Positions 15,802-23,273 of a stretch of DNA of 37,668 nucleotides are shown in pieces; within the stretch, counting starts at the first letter, position 1, and each line of letters begins with the position of its first letter. The notes beneath the pieces were generated by a model that was not told the DNA's origin, searched no databases, and saw only the letters and a program-made list of their open reading frames with translations. The position numbers were made by a program, and so were the translations under genes. Origin of the DNA: an uncultured Lachnospiraceae bacterium (GTDB lineage: Bacteria > Bacillota > Clostridia > Lachnospirales > Lachnospiraceae); contig CACXCJ010000018.1 of the NCBI GenBank assembly GCA_902766175.1, forward strand, positions 1 to 37,668. Direction: 5' to 3'.

Positions 15802-16016
15802 CGCCGGAGGCGCCGCTGCGGGGAGCGGAAAATCCGGGTGTATAAAAAAGACAGTTTCAAAAGGATAAACGATATTTAATTTATATAATATGACAACGGA
15901 AAATGAGGGACGGGCGGAAAAAGACCGGCATCATTACGGAGAGCATATGGCACAGCTTTTGCAGTATAATCAAGTGGCTTTAAGTGACAATCCATTTCAG
16001 GAAAAGAGGTCATTGT

Positions 16017-16793
16017 ATGTACAAATTTCTTAAGTACGAGAAGAATGAAAACATCGGAATCCTGACGATTGACCGCCAGGAGGCACTGAACGCGCTGAAC
16101 TCTGCGGTGATCACAGAACTTGAGCAGGCGATCGGTGAGGTCGAGGCGGATAAGGAGCTCGGCGCACTGATCATCACCGGCGCGGGACGTTCCTTCGTCG
16201 CGGGCGCTGATATCGGCGAGCAGTATCCGCTGGATGTCGCAGGCGGCCGCAAGTGGGGTCAGAGAGGCAGCGCCCTGATGCGCCGCATCGAGAAGCTCGG
16301 AATCCCGACAATCGCAGCGGTGAACGGATTTGCCCTGGGCGGCGGCTGCGAGCTCGCACTTGCATGTGATATTATTCTTGCCTCCGAGAAGGCGAAGTTC
16401 GGACAGCCGGAGGTCGGCCTCGGCATCACCCCCGGATTCTCTGGAACACAGCGCCTGCCGCGCCGCGTCGGCCTTGGCAAGGCGAAGGAGCTGATCTTCT
16501 CCGGCAAGATGATCAAGGCACCGGAGGCGAAGGAGATCGGACTGGTCAATGCGGTCTACGCTCCGGAAGAGCTGATGAACGGCGCCATCGAGATGGCGAA
16601 GTCCTTCACCAAGAACGCTCCGATCGCCGTCAAGTACGCGAAGGCCTGCATCGACCGCGGCATGCAGATGGATATCGACGACGGCATCGCGCTTGAGAAC
16701 GAGCTCTTCGCGATGTGCTACGCGACGAAGGACCAGAAGGAAGGCATGGGAGCATTCCTCGAGAAGCGCCCGGCGAAGTTCGAGAATCAGTAA
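16017..16793 (+). CDS. crt: Crotonase / 3-hydroxybutyryl-CoA dehydratase (short-chain enoyl-CoA hydratase)
   Basis: Interconverts 3-hydroxybutyryl-CoA and crotonyl-CoA in the cytoplasm. The 258-residue protein is a complete crotonase: the oxyanion-hole segments AGRSFVAGADI and GFALGGGCELALACD are present, with the first catalytic glutamate in GGCELA and the second in FGQPEVGLGITPG. The start is at 16017, where AAAGAGGT stands at the right distance; an in-frame ATG at 15984 has no site. It is the first gene of a tight cluster, 24 bp before the CoA-transferase. In the classical butyrate operon crt sits with thiolase and hbd, both absent here, so Crt may act only to bring 3-hydroxybutyryl-CoA to crotonyl-CoA, or in the reverse direction. 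Confidence 0.94.
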   Translation: MYKFLKYEKNENIGILTIDRQEALNALNSAVITELEQAIGEVEADKELGALIITGAGRSFVAGADIGEQYPLDVAGGRKWGQRGSALMRRIEKLGIPTIAAVNGFALGGGCELALACDIILASEKAKFGQPEVGLGITPGFSGTQRLPRRVGLGKAKELIFSGKMIKAPEAKEIGLVNAVYAPEELMNGAIEMAKSFTKNAPIAVKYAKACIDRGMQMDIDDGIALENELFAMCYATKDQKEGMGAFLEKRPAKFENQ

Positions 16794-16817
16794 TTTTACC
16801 TGAAGGAGAGTTCAAGA

Positions 16818-18383
16818 ATGAAGAGAGTAAAAGTCATCACCGCCGAGCAGGCCGCGGAGCTGGTCAAGGACGGCGACACCATTGCGACTGGAGGATTCGT
16901 CTCCTGCGCGTGCCCCGAGGGCCTTTCCAAGGCACTTGAGAAGCGCTTCCTGGAGACCGGCCATCCGCGGGATCTGACCCTGTTCTTCGCAGCGGGCCAG
17001 GGACACCGCGACGGAACCGGCGGAGACCACTACGGGCACGAGGGCATGGTAAAGCGTGTCGTCGGCGGACACTGGGACCGCGCGAAGACCCTCGGCGATC
17101 TGGCTCTCGCGAACAAGATCGAGGCGTACAACCTTCCGCAGGGCGTCATCTCCCACATGTACCGGGACATCGCCGCACACAACATCGGCACGATCACGAC
17201 GGTCGGCCTGAACACCTTCGTGGACCCGAGAAACGAGGGCGGCAAGCTGAATGAGTACACGAAGGAGCACGGCGAGGACCTTGTAAAGGTCATCAACATC
17301 GAGGGGAAGGAGCTCCTTCTCTACAAGGCGTTCCCGATCGATGTCGTCTTCGTCCGCGCGAGCTATGCGGATGAGTTCGGAAACTGCACCGTCCACAGGG
17401 AGATCGGCCCGATCGATGTCACCGCGATGGCACAGGCGTGCAAGAACTCCGGCGGCAAGGTCATTGTCCAGGTCGAGAAGATTGTTCAGGGCGGTTCCCT
17501 TGACCCGAAGCTCGTCGCGATCCCCGGAATCTACGTGGATTCCATTGTCGTGGGCTCGATCGAGGACAACATGCAGTGCCTCGGCATGCCGTACGACGGC
17601 GCACTCGCAGGGGAGTACCGGATTCCGGTCGATGAGATCCCTGCCATCCCGCTGGATGCGAAGAAGGTCATTGCCCGCCGCGCAGCCATGGAGCTGCCGA
17701 ACGACGCAATCGTGAACCTCGGCACCGGCGCGCCGGAGAAGATCGCGAATGTCGCTGCGGAGGAGGGAATCTCCGACAAGATGACCCTGACCGTCGAGGC
17801 GGGCTCCATCGCGGGCGTTCCTTACGGCGGCACGCAGTTTGGCGCGGCCGCAAACTCCATGGCGATTATTCCGCACAACGTGCAGTTTGACTTCTATCAG
17901 GGCGGCGGCCTGGATGTCGCGTTCCTCGGCCTTGCGGAGACCGCGCCGAACGGCGACCTGAATGTCTCGAAGTTCGGAACCCGTCTCGCGGGAGCAGGCG
18001 GATTCATCGACATCACCCAGAACGCGAAGAAGGTTGTCTACTGCGGCACCTTCACCGCGAAGGGCCTGAAGACCGAGTGCCGCGACGGAAAGCTCGTCAT
18101 CACCCAGGAGGGCGCGAAGAAGAAGTTCGTGAAGAAGGTTGAGCAGATCACCTTCTCCGGGGACTACGCAGTCAAGGTGAAGCAGCCGGTTCTCTACATC
18201 ACCGAGCGCGCGGTGTTTGAGCTCCGCCCGGAGGGCGTCACGCTGATCGAGATCGCACCGGGCATCGACCTTCAGACCCAGGTGCTGGATCAGATGGAGT
18301 TCATGCCGAAGATCGCAGACGACCTGAAGCTCATGGATGAGAGAATTTTCCGCGACGAACTGATGGGGTTAAAGAACGACTGA
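16818..18383 (+). CDS. Acetate/propionate-type CoA-transferase (Pct/YdiF family)
   Basis: Moves CoA between an acyl-CoA donor and a small carboxylic acid. The 521 residues contain both CoA-transferase halves in one chain, as in propionate CoA-transferase and YdiF. The first half starts at ITAEQAAELVKDGDTIATGGF. The second starts near residue 275, and its catalytic glutamate is Glu327 in LTVEAGSIAGVPYGG. This architecture differs from the Cat2/AbfT-type 4-hydroxybutyrate CoA-transferase expected beside abfD. Context implies that it activates hydroxybutyrate or crotonate using butyryl-CoA or acetyl-CoA as donor; this is inference, as the family is broad in substrate. GAAGGAGAG precedes the ATG. 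A perfect 8-bp hairpin lies in the 56-bp gap before abfD. Confidence 0.92.
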   Translation: MKRVKVITAEQAAELVKDGDTIATGGFVSCACPEGLSKALEKRFLETGHPRDLTLFFAAGQGHRDGTGGDHYGHEGMVKRVVGGHWDRAKTLGDLALANKIEAYNLPQGVISHMYRDIAAHNIGTITTVGLNTFVDPRNEGGKLNEYTKEHGEDLVKVINIEGKELLLYKAFPIDVVFVRASYADEFGNCTVHREIGPIDVTAMAQACKNSGGKVIVQVEKIVQGGSLDPKLVAIPGIYVDSIVVGSIEDNMQCLGMPYDGALAGEYRIPVDEIPAIPLDAKKVIARRAAMELPNDAIVNLGTGAPEKIANVAAEEGISDKMTLTVEAGSIAGVPYGGTQFGAAANSMAIIPHNVQFDFYQGGGLDVAFLGLAETAPNGDLNVSKFGTRLAGAGGFIDITQNAKKVVYCGTFTAKGLKTECRDGKLVITQEGAKKKFVKKVEQITFSGDYAVKVKQPVLYITERAVFELRPEGVTLIEIAPGIDLQTQVLDQMEFMPKIADDLKLMDERIFRDELMGLKND

Positions 18384-18391
18384 ATCCCCGG

Positions 18392-18414
18392 CTCTCAGGA
18401 CGAAAGCCTGAGAG
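18392..18414 (+). promoter_or_regulatory. Intercistronic hairpin before abfD
   Basis: CTCTCAGG-ACGAAAG-CCTGAGAG, a perfect 8-bp stem without a T-tract, 25 bp before the abfD start. It could mark an mRNA processing or stability site within the operon. Confidence 0.5.
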
Positions 18415-18439
18415 AAATCCCGCTTTAGGAGGAGAAAAG

Positions 18440-19915
18440 ATGGCTTTAATGACAGCTCAGCAGTACATCGAGTCTCTCCGCAAGATGCACACGCGTGTGT
18501 ACATGTTCGGCAAGAAGATCGATAACTGGGTGGACAGCCCGATGATCCGTCCGTCCATCAACTGCGTCGCAATGACGTACGCACTGGCACAGGACCCGCA
18601 GTACAAGGACATCATGACTGCGACCTCAAGCCTCACCGGCCACACCATCAACCGCTTCACCCATCTGCACCAGTCCACGGAGGACCTCATCAAGAAGGTC
18701 AAGATGCAGCGCCTGCTCGGCCAGAAGACGGCCAGCTGCTTCCAGAGATGCGTCGGAATGGACAGCTTCAACGCGGAGTTCTCCACGACCTATGAGATCG
18801 ACCAGAAGTACGGCACGCACTATCACGAAAACTTCAAGAAGTTCCTGACCATGGTGCAGGACAATGACCTCACCGTCGACGGCGCGATGACCGATCCGAA
18901 GGGCGACCGCTCGAAGTCGCCGAGCCAGCAGAGCGATCCGGACATGTACGTCCACGTCGTGGAGCGCCGCCCGGACGGCATCGTCGTCTGCGGCGCAAAG
19001 TGCCACCAGACGGGCTCTGTCAACTCCCACTGGCACATCTTCATGCCGACCATCTCCATGAAGGAGGCGGATAAGGACTGGGCAGTTTCCTTTGCGTGCC
19101 CGTCGGATGCGGACGGCCTCTACATGATCTACGGCCGTCAGAGCTGCGACACGAGAAAGCTCGAGGGATGCCCGATCGATGTCGGCAATGCGAAGTTCGG
19201 CGGACAGGAGGCGCTGGTCGTCCTGGATCACGTCTTCATCCCGAACGAGTACATCTTCATGAACGGCGAGTATGACTTCGCAGGCATGCTGGTGGAGCGC
19301 TTCGCGGGTTATCACCGCCAGAGCTACGGCGGCTGCAAGGTCGGCGTGGGCGATGTCGTCATTGGCGCGGCTGCGCTCGCGGCGGAGTACAACGGCGTCG
19401 AGAAGGCGAGTGCCGTAAAGGACAAGCTGATCGAGATGACGCACCTGAACGAGACGCTCTACTGCTGCGGCATCGCATGTTCCTGCGAGGGCTGCAGGAC
19501 GAAGGCCGGCAACTATCAGATTGACCTTCTGCTGGCAAATGTCTGCAAGCAGAACGTGACCCGCTTCCCGTACGAGATCGTCCGCCTCGCGGAGGATATC
19601 GCCGGAGGCCTCATGGTCACGATGCCGTCCCAGAAGGACTTCGAGTCCGATCTCGAGGTCGGAAAGAACGGCGAGACGATCGGCGATATCTGCCACAAGT
19701 TCTTCGCGGCGCGCGACGGTGTCTCCACGGAGGACCGCCAGAGGGTCATGCGCTTCCTCGAGAACATGTGCCTCGGCGCGGCGGCAGTCGGATACCGCAC
19801 CGAATCCATGCACGGCGCGGGCTCGCCGCAGGCGCAGCGCATCATGATCGCCCGGCAGGGCAACATCGAGGGCAAGAAGAAGCTCGCGAAGGATGTCGCC
19901 GGCATCAAGAGTTGA
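18440..19915 (+). CDS. abfD: 4-hydroxybutyryl-CoA dehydratase / vinylacetyl-CoA delta-isomerase
   Basis: This FAD and [4Fe-4S] radical enzyme dehydrates 4-hydroxybutyryl-CoA to crotonyl-CoA and isomerises vinylacetyl-CoA. The 491-residue protein has the cluster ligands of the Clostridium aminobutyricum enzyme (Cys99, Cys103, His292, Cys299). Here they are Cys100 and Cys104 in CFQRCVGMD, His292 in GYHRQSY and Cys299 in GGCKVG. Presence of all four separates it from the flavin-only 4-hydroxyphenylacetate hydroxylases that share its fold. The second half has a Cys-rich stretch, LYCCGIACSCEGCR (about 335-348). AGGAGG precedes the ATG. No 4-hydroxybutyrate dehydrogenase, succinate-semialdehyde or GABA gene is in the window, so its substrate probably comes from import or a distant pathway. 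Oxygen-sensitive chemistry fits a strict anaerobe. Confidence 0.94.
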   Translation: MALMTAQQYIESLRKMHTRVYMFGKKIDNWVDSPMIRPSINCVAMTYALAQDPQYKDIMTATSSLTGHTINRFTHLHQSTEDLIKKVKMQRLLGQKTASCFQRCVGMDSFNAEFSTTYEIDQKYGTHYHENFKKFLTMVQDNDLTVDGAMTDPKGDRSKSPSQQSDPDMYVHVVERRPDGIVVCGAKCHQTGSVNSHWHIFMPTISMKEADKDWAVSFACPSDADGLYMIYGRQSCDTRKLEGCPIDVGNAKFGGQEALVVLDHVFIPNEYIFMNGEYDFAGMLVERFAGYHRQSYGGCKVGVGDVVIGAAALAAEYNGVEKASAVKDKLIEMTHLNETLYCCGIACSCEGCRTKAGNYQIDLLLANVCKQNVTRFPYEIVRLAEDIAGGLMVTMPSQKDFESDLEVGKNGETIGDICHKFFAARDGVSTEDRQRVMRFLENMCLGAAAVGYRTESMHGAGSPQAQRIMIARQGNIEGKKKLAKDVAGIKS

Positions 19916-19927
19916 TTGCGGTTTCAA

Positions 19928-19954
19928 AACAGAGCTTTTCTGTTGTAAATACAA
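19928..19954 (+). promoter_or_regulatory. Intercistronic hairpins between abfD and bcd
   Basis: AACAGA-GCTTT-TCTGTT (19928-19944) and the overlapping dyad TTGTAAATACAA (19943-19954) lie just before the AGGAGG of bcd. Neither has a T-tract. With the hairpin before abfD they bracket that cistron. Confidence 0.4.
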
Positions 19955-19969
19955 TTAGGAGGAGAGTTT

Positions 19970-21109
19970 ATGGATTTCAATCTGACGAAAGAGCAGGCAT
20001 TGGTCCGCAAGATGATGCACGATTTCGCTGAAAACGAAATCAAGCCCATCGCGGCGGAGACGGACCGTACCAGTGAGTTCCCGCGGGAAACCATTGAGAA
20101 GCTGTTCGATCTGGGCGTCATGGGAATGGCAGTCCCGAAGGAGTACGGCGGCGCAGGCGCAGACCAGGTTTCCGCAGCGATTGCGATCGAGGAGATTTCC
20201 AAGCAGTGCGCTTCCACGGGCGACGTCGTCGCGACGCACAACGGCCTCTGCTGTGCGCCGATTCTGAATAACGGCACGGAGGCGCAGAAGCAGAAGTATC
20301 TCCGCATGCTGACCACCGGACGCAAGATCGGCGCATTCTGCCTGACCGAGCCGAACGCAGGCTCCGATGCCTCCAAGGGCCAGACCGAGGCGAAGCTTGA
20401 GGGCGATCACTACGTGATGAACGGCTCCAAGATCTTCATCACGAACGGCTATGTCGCGGATGTCTTCGTCGTCTTCGCGATGACGGACAAGTCGAAGGGA
20501 ACCAAGGGAATTTCCGCCTTCATCGTCGAGAAGGACTTCCCGGGATTCTCGATCGGCAAGCACGAGGAAAAGATGGGCCTGCACGGCTCACCGACGGCAG
20601 AGCTTGTCTTCACCGACTGCATCATCCCGAAGGAGAACCTGCTCGGACGTGAGGGCAAGGGCTTCAACATCGCAATGCAGACGCTCGACGGCGGCAGAAT
20701 CGGAATCGCCGCACAGTCCCTGGGCATCGCTGAGGGCGCGCTTCAGGAAGCCATCAACTACACGAAGGGCCGTGTCCAGTTCGGCAAGCCGATTTCCAAG
20801 TTCCAGAACACCAAGTTTGTTCTCGCGGACATGGAGACCGGATGCGAGATCGGCCGTCTGCTGACCTACAAGGCGGCACAGGAGTCCATGACCGGCAAGC
20901 GCTTCTCCAAGGCTGCCGCGATGGCAAAGCTTCACTGCTCCGAGCACGCGATGTGGACCACCACCAAGGCACTGCAGATGTTCGGCGGCTACGGCTACAC
21001 GAAGGACTACCCCATGGAGCGCATGATGCGCGATGCGAAGATCACGGAGATCTACGAAGGAACTTCCGAAGTCCAGCGTATCGTCATCTCGTCCAACATG
21101 GGCCTGTAA
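19970..21109 (+). CDS. bcd: Short-chain acyl-CoA dehydrogenase (butyryl-CoA dehydrogenase type)
   Basis: Reduces crotonyl-CoA to butyryl-CoA with electrons from EtfAB. The 379-residue protein has the whole family plan: N-terminal helical domain, the FAD motif CLTEPNAGSDAS near residue 125, ITNGYVADVFVVFA, and the C-terminal helical domain with QMFGGYGYTKDYPMERMMRDA. The catalytic base is Glu363 in IYEGTSEVQR, the position used by short-chain members. AGGAGG precedes the start. etfB begins 15 bp later, an arrangement typical of the bifurcating Bcd/EtfAB complex, which couples crotonyl-CoA reduction to ferredoxin reduction by NADH (known for clostridial homologues, inferred here). Confidence 0.94.
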   Translation: MDFNLTKEQALVRKMMHDFAENEIKPIAAETDRTSEFPRETIEKLFDLGVMGMAVPKEYGGAGADQVSAAIAIEEISKQCASTGDVVATHNGLCCAPILNNGTEAQKQKYLRMLTTGRKIGAFCLTEPNAGSDASKGQTEAKLEGDHYVMNGSKIFITNGYVADVFVVFAMTDKSKGTKGISAFIVEKDFPGFSIGKHEEKMGLHGSPTAELVFTDCIIPKENLLGREGKGFNIAMQTLDGGRIGIAAQSLGIAEGALQEAINYTKGRVQFGKPISKFQNTKFVLADMETGCEIGRLLTYKAAQESMTGKRFSKAAAMAKLHCSEHAMWTTTKALQMFGGYGYTKDYPMERMMRDAKITEIYEGTSEVQRIVISSNMGL

Positions 21110-21124
21110 GGAGGAAGATCGAAG

Positions 21125-21925
21125 ATGAAGATTATTGTTTGCGTAAAGCAGGTTCCTGATACCTCCGGAAAGGTCGCTGTGAATCCCGATGGCACGCTGA
21201 ACCGTGCTTCGATGCCGACCATCACGAACCCGGATGACCTGAATGCAGTGGAAGCAGCTCTGAAGCTGAAGGATGCGACCGGATGCAAGGTCACGGTTGT
21301 CACCATGGGACCGCCGCCCGCAGAGGGAATGCTCCGTGAGCTGATGGCAATGGGCGCGGACGATGCAGTGCTTGTCTCCGGCAGAGAGTTCGGCGGCAGC
21401 GATACCTACGCGACCTCCCAGATTCTTGCGGCGGCGATCAAGCGCATCGGCGTCGAAGACGACGACATCGTGATGTGCGGCCGGCAGGCAATCGACGGCG
21501 ACACGGCGCAGGTCGGACCGCAGATTGCAGAGAAGCTCGGCCTTCCGCAGGTCACCTACGCAGCGGAGATCAAGAAGGAGGGCAATACCCTCACCGTGAA
21601 GCGCATGCTCGAGGATGGCTACATGACGCTCCGCGTGAAGACCCCGTGCCTCATCACCTGCATCAAGGAGCTGAACAGCCCGCGCTACATGAGCATCGAG
21701 GGAATCTACAGCACCTATTCGAAGCCCATGCAGGTATTCGATTACAACACACTGAAGGATGATCCCCTGATTGATCCTTCGACCATCGGTCTCGGAGGTT
21801 CTCCGACGAACATTCTCACTTCCTTTACTCCGCCCGCAAAGGGTGCCGGCGTCATGCTGGAGGGGGACGGCAAGGAGACCTGCGGAAAGCTTGCGGGAAT
21901 ACTGCTCGACAAGCACTACATCTGA
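21125..21925 (+). CDS. etfB: Electron transfer flavoprotein beta subunit
   Basis: The beta half of the Etf that passes electrons to butyryl-CoA dehydrogenase. The 266 residues begin MKIIVCVKQVPDTSGKVAVN, as is typical, with the nucleotide-binding region VTMGPPPAEGMLRELMAMGADDAVLVSG and the segment DIVMCGRQAIDGDTAQVGPQIAEKLGLPQ. Pairing with etfA and bcd in one operon points to the electron-bifurcating group, in which the beta subunit binds the bifurcating FAD. AAGGAGGA lies before the ATG. It is separated from etfA by only 18 bp. Confidence 0.95.
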   Translation: MKIIVCVKQVPDTSGKVAVNPDGTLNRASMPTITNPDDLNAVEAALKLKDATGCKVTVVTMGPPPAEGMLRELMAMGADDAVLVSGREFGGSDTYATSQILAAAIKRIGVEDDDIVMCGRQAIDGDTAQVGPQIAEKLGLPQVTYAAEIKKEGNTLTVKRMLEDGYMTLRVKTPCLITCIKELNSPRYMSIEGIYSTYSKPMQVFDYNTLKDDPLIDPSTIGLGGSPTNILTSFTPPAKGAGVMLEGDGKETCGKLAGILLDKHYI

Positions 21926-21943
21926 GAAAGGGGATAGAAGATT

Positions 21944-23083
21944 ATGGCATTCAATAACACGGATCTGGCTGCTTTCAAGGATGTCTGGGTATTCTGTGAG
22001 CAGCGTCAGGGAAAGCTCATGCCGACGGACTTTGAGCTGATTTCCGAGGGAAGAAAGCTCGCCGATGAGCTCGGCGTGAAGCTCGTCGGACTTCTGCTCG
22101 GCGACAATATCGACGGCCTCGCGAAGGAGCTCGGCGGCTACGGCGCGGATGAGGTCATTGTCTGCGACAGCCCGCTTCTCAAGAACTACACCACGGGCGG
22201 TTACTCGAAGGTGATCTGCGATGCGATCGAGGAGAGGAAGCCGGAGGTCATGCTCTTCGGAGCGACCAACATCGGCCGCGATCTCGGACCGCGCTGCGCT
22301 GCGCGCCTGCACACCGGTCTCTGCGCGGACTGCACGCACCTCGATGTCGACATGGACAAGTACATGGCATTCCTGAAGGAGAATTCCACGCTCCCGGAGG
22401 ACCGCCTCGAGGCAGTGGCAAGCCACACCGTCACGGTGCTCGGCGAGAACCATGACACCTCCCGCGACCTGAAGATGACCCGTCCGGCGTTCGGCGGCCA
22501 CCTGATGGCTTCCATCATCTGCCCGCGCTTCCGTCCGGCGATGGCGACGGTCCGTCCGGGCGTCATGAAGAAGGCACCGTTTGACCAGGCGAAGGCGGAT
22601 GCGCTGAAGATCACAAAGTTCGAGGTGAAGCTCAGCGAGGAGGATATGCCGGTTGAGGTCGTCGAGGTTGTGAAGGCGGCGAAGAAGCTGGTCGACCTTG
22701 TCGGCGCTGACTACATCGTCTCTGTGGGCCGCGGCATTGCGAAGGATGTCGACAAGGGCATCGCGCTCGCGCAGGAGCTCGCGGACGAGCTCGGCGGCGT
22801 CGTCGGAGGCAGCCGTGCGGCAATCGATTCCGGATGGCTCTCCTCTGATCATCAGGTCGGACAGACCGGCAAGACGGTTCACCCGAAGGTCTATGTGGCG
22901 CTCGGTATCTCCGGCGCAATCCAGCACAAGGCCGGCATGCAGGACTCCGAGTGCATCATCGCCGTGAACAAGAACAGCACCGCGCCGATCTTTGAGATCG
23001 CAGATTACGGCATCACGGGCGACCTCTTCAAGGTCACGCCGCTTCTCATCGATGCGGTCCGCGCTGCAAAGGCATCCAAGTAA
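21944..23083 (+). CDS. etfA: Electron transfer flavoprotein alpha subunit
   Basis: The alpha half of Etf, carrying the electron-shuttling FAD. The C-terminal FAD domain is complete: GSRAAIDSGWLSSDHQVGQT, KVYVALGISGAIQHKAGM and NKNSTAPIFEIADYGITGD. The N-terminus (FKDVWVFCEQRQGKLMPTDFELISEGRKLADELG) is that of Bcd-associated clostridial EtfA, and the chain is somewhat long at 379 aa. AAAGGGGA precedes the start. It is the last enzyme gene of the cluster; the TRAP transporter follows after a 190-bp spacer holding another Rex-like box, so the TRAP genes may be read both by read-through and from their own promoter (inference). Confidence 0.95.
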   Translation: MAFNNTDLAAFKDVWVFCEQRQGKLMPTDFELISEGRKLADELGVKLVGLLLGDNIDGLAKELGGYGADEVIVCDSPLLKNYTTGGYSKVICDAIEERKPEVMLFGATNIGRDLGPRCAARLHTGLCADCTHLDVDMDKYMAFLKENSTLPEDRLEAVASHTVTVLGENHDTSRDLKMTRPAFGGHLMASIICPRFRPAMATVRPGVMKKAPFDQAKADALKITKFEVKLSEEDMPVEVVEVVKAAKKLVDLVGADYIVSVGRGIAKDVDKGIALAQELADELGGVVGGSRAAIDSGWLSSDHQVGQTGKTVHPKVYVALGISGAIQHKAGMQDSECIIAVNKNSTAPIFEIADYGITGDLFKVTPLLIDAVRAAKASK

Positions 23084-23190
23084 TTCTTTGATCGCTTTTT
23101 GAAAACTGATATGGTGCAGCTGCCGTCCCTGGAAGACGCTTGTTTTCGCAGAAACAGAGTTCTGCCGGGGCGGTAGCGTGCTGTAAGGCA

Positions 23191-23208
23191 TCGTTAAAAA
23201 TTCTACAA
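23191..23208. promoter_or_regulatory. Second Rex-like box, upstream of the TRAP genes
   Basis: TCGTTAA-AAAT-TCTACAA matches 11 of the 14 defined positions of TTGTTAA-N4-TTAACAA. It lies 65 bp before the TRAP binding-protein gene and overlaps a weak possible -10 (TACAAA, 23204-23209). It is weaker than the crt site. Confidence 0.4.
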
Positions 23209-23273
23209 AATATGCATGGGTGTGACAGCGGAATGCGCACACTGCAAATTCAGACAGAATTCAGGAGGGACAC

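Larger units (their letters stand above)
15582..16016. other. Regulatory intergenic region upstream of the crt operon
   Basis: No gene is seen in these 435 bp. The region holds, in order, a dyad-rich AT stretch, the terminator of the ATP-grasp gene, a Rex-like box, a second TTCA/TGAA dyad, and two TATAAT boxes (15884-15889 and 15965-15970) lacking clear -35 partners. A TAGAAT at 15757-15762 just after the Rex-like box is another possible -10. The promoter actually used cannot be chosen by eye. Confidence 0.7.

Noticed and set aside
20588..23242. An open frame of 884 codons on the minus strand across bcd, etfB and etfA
   Set aside because: Antisense shadow of three clear enzyme genes; low-complexity Arg/Leu/His composition and no ribosome site.
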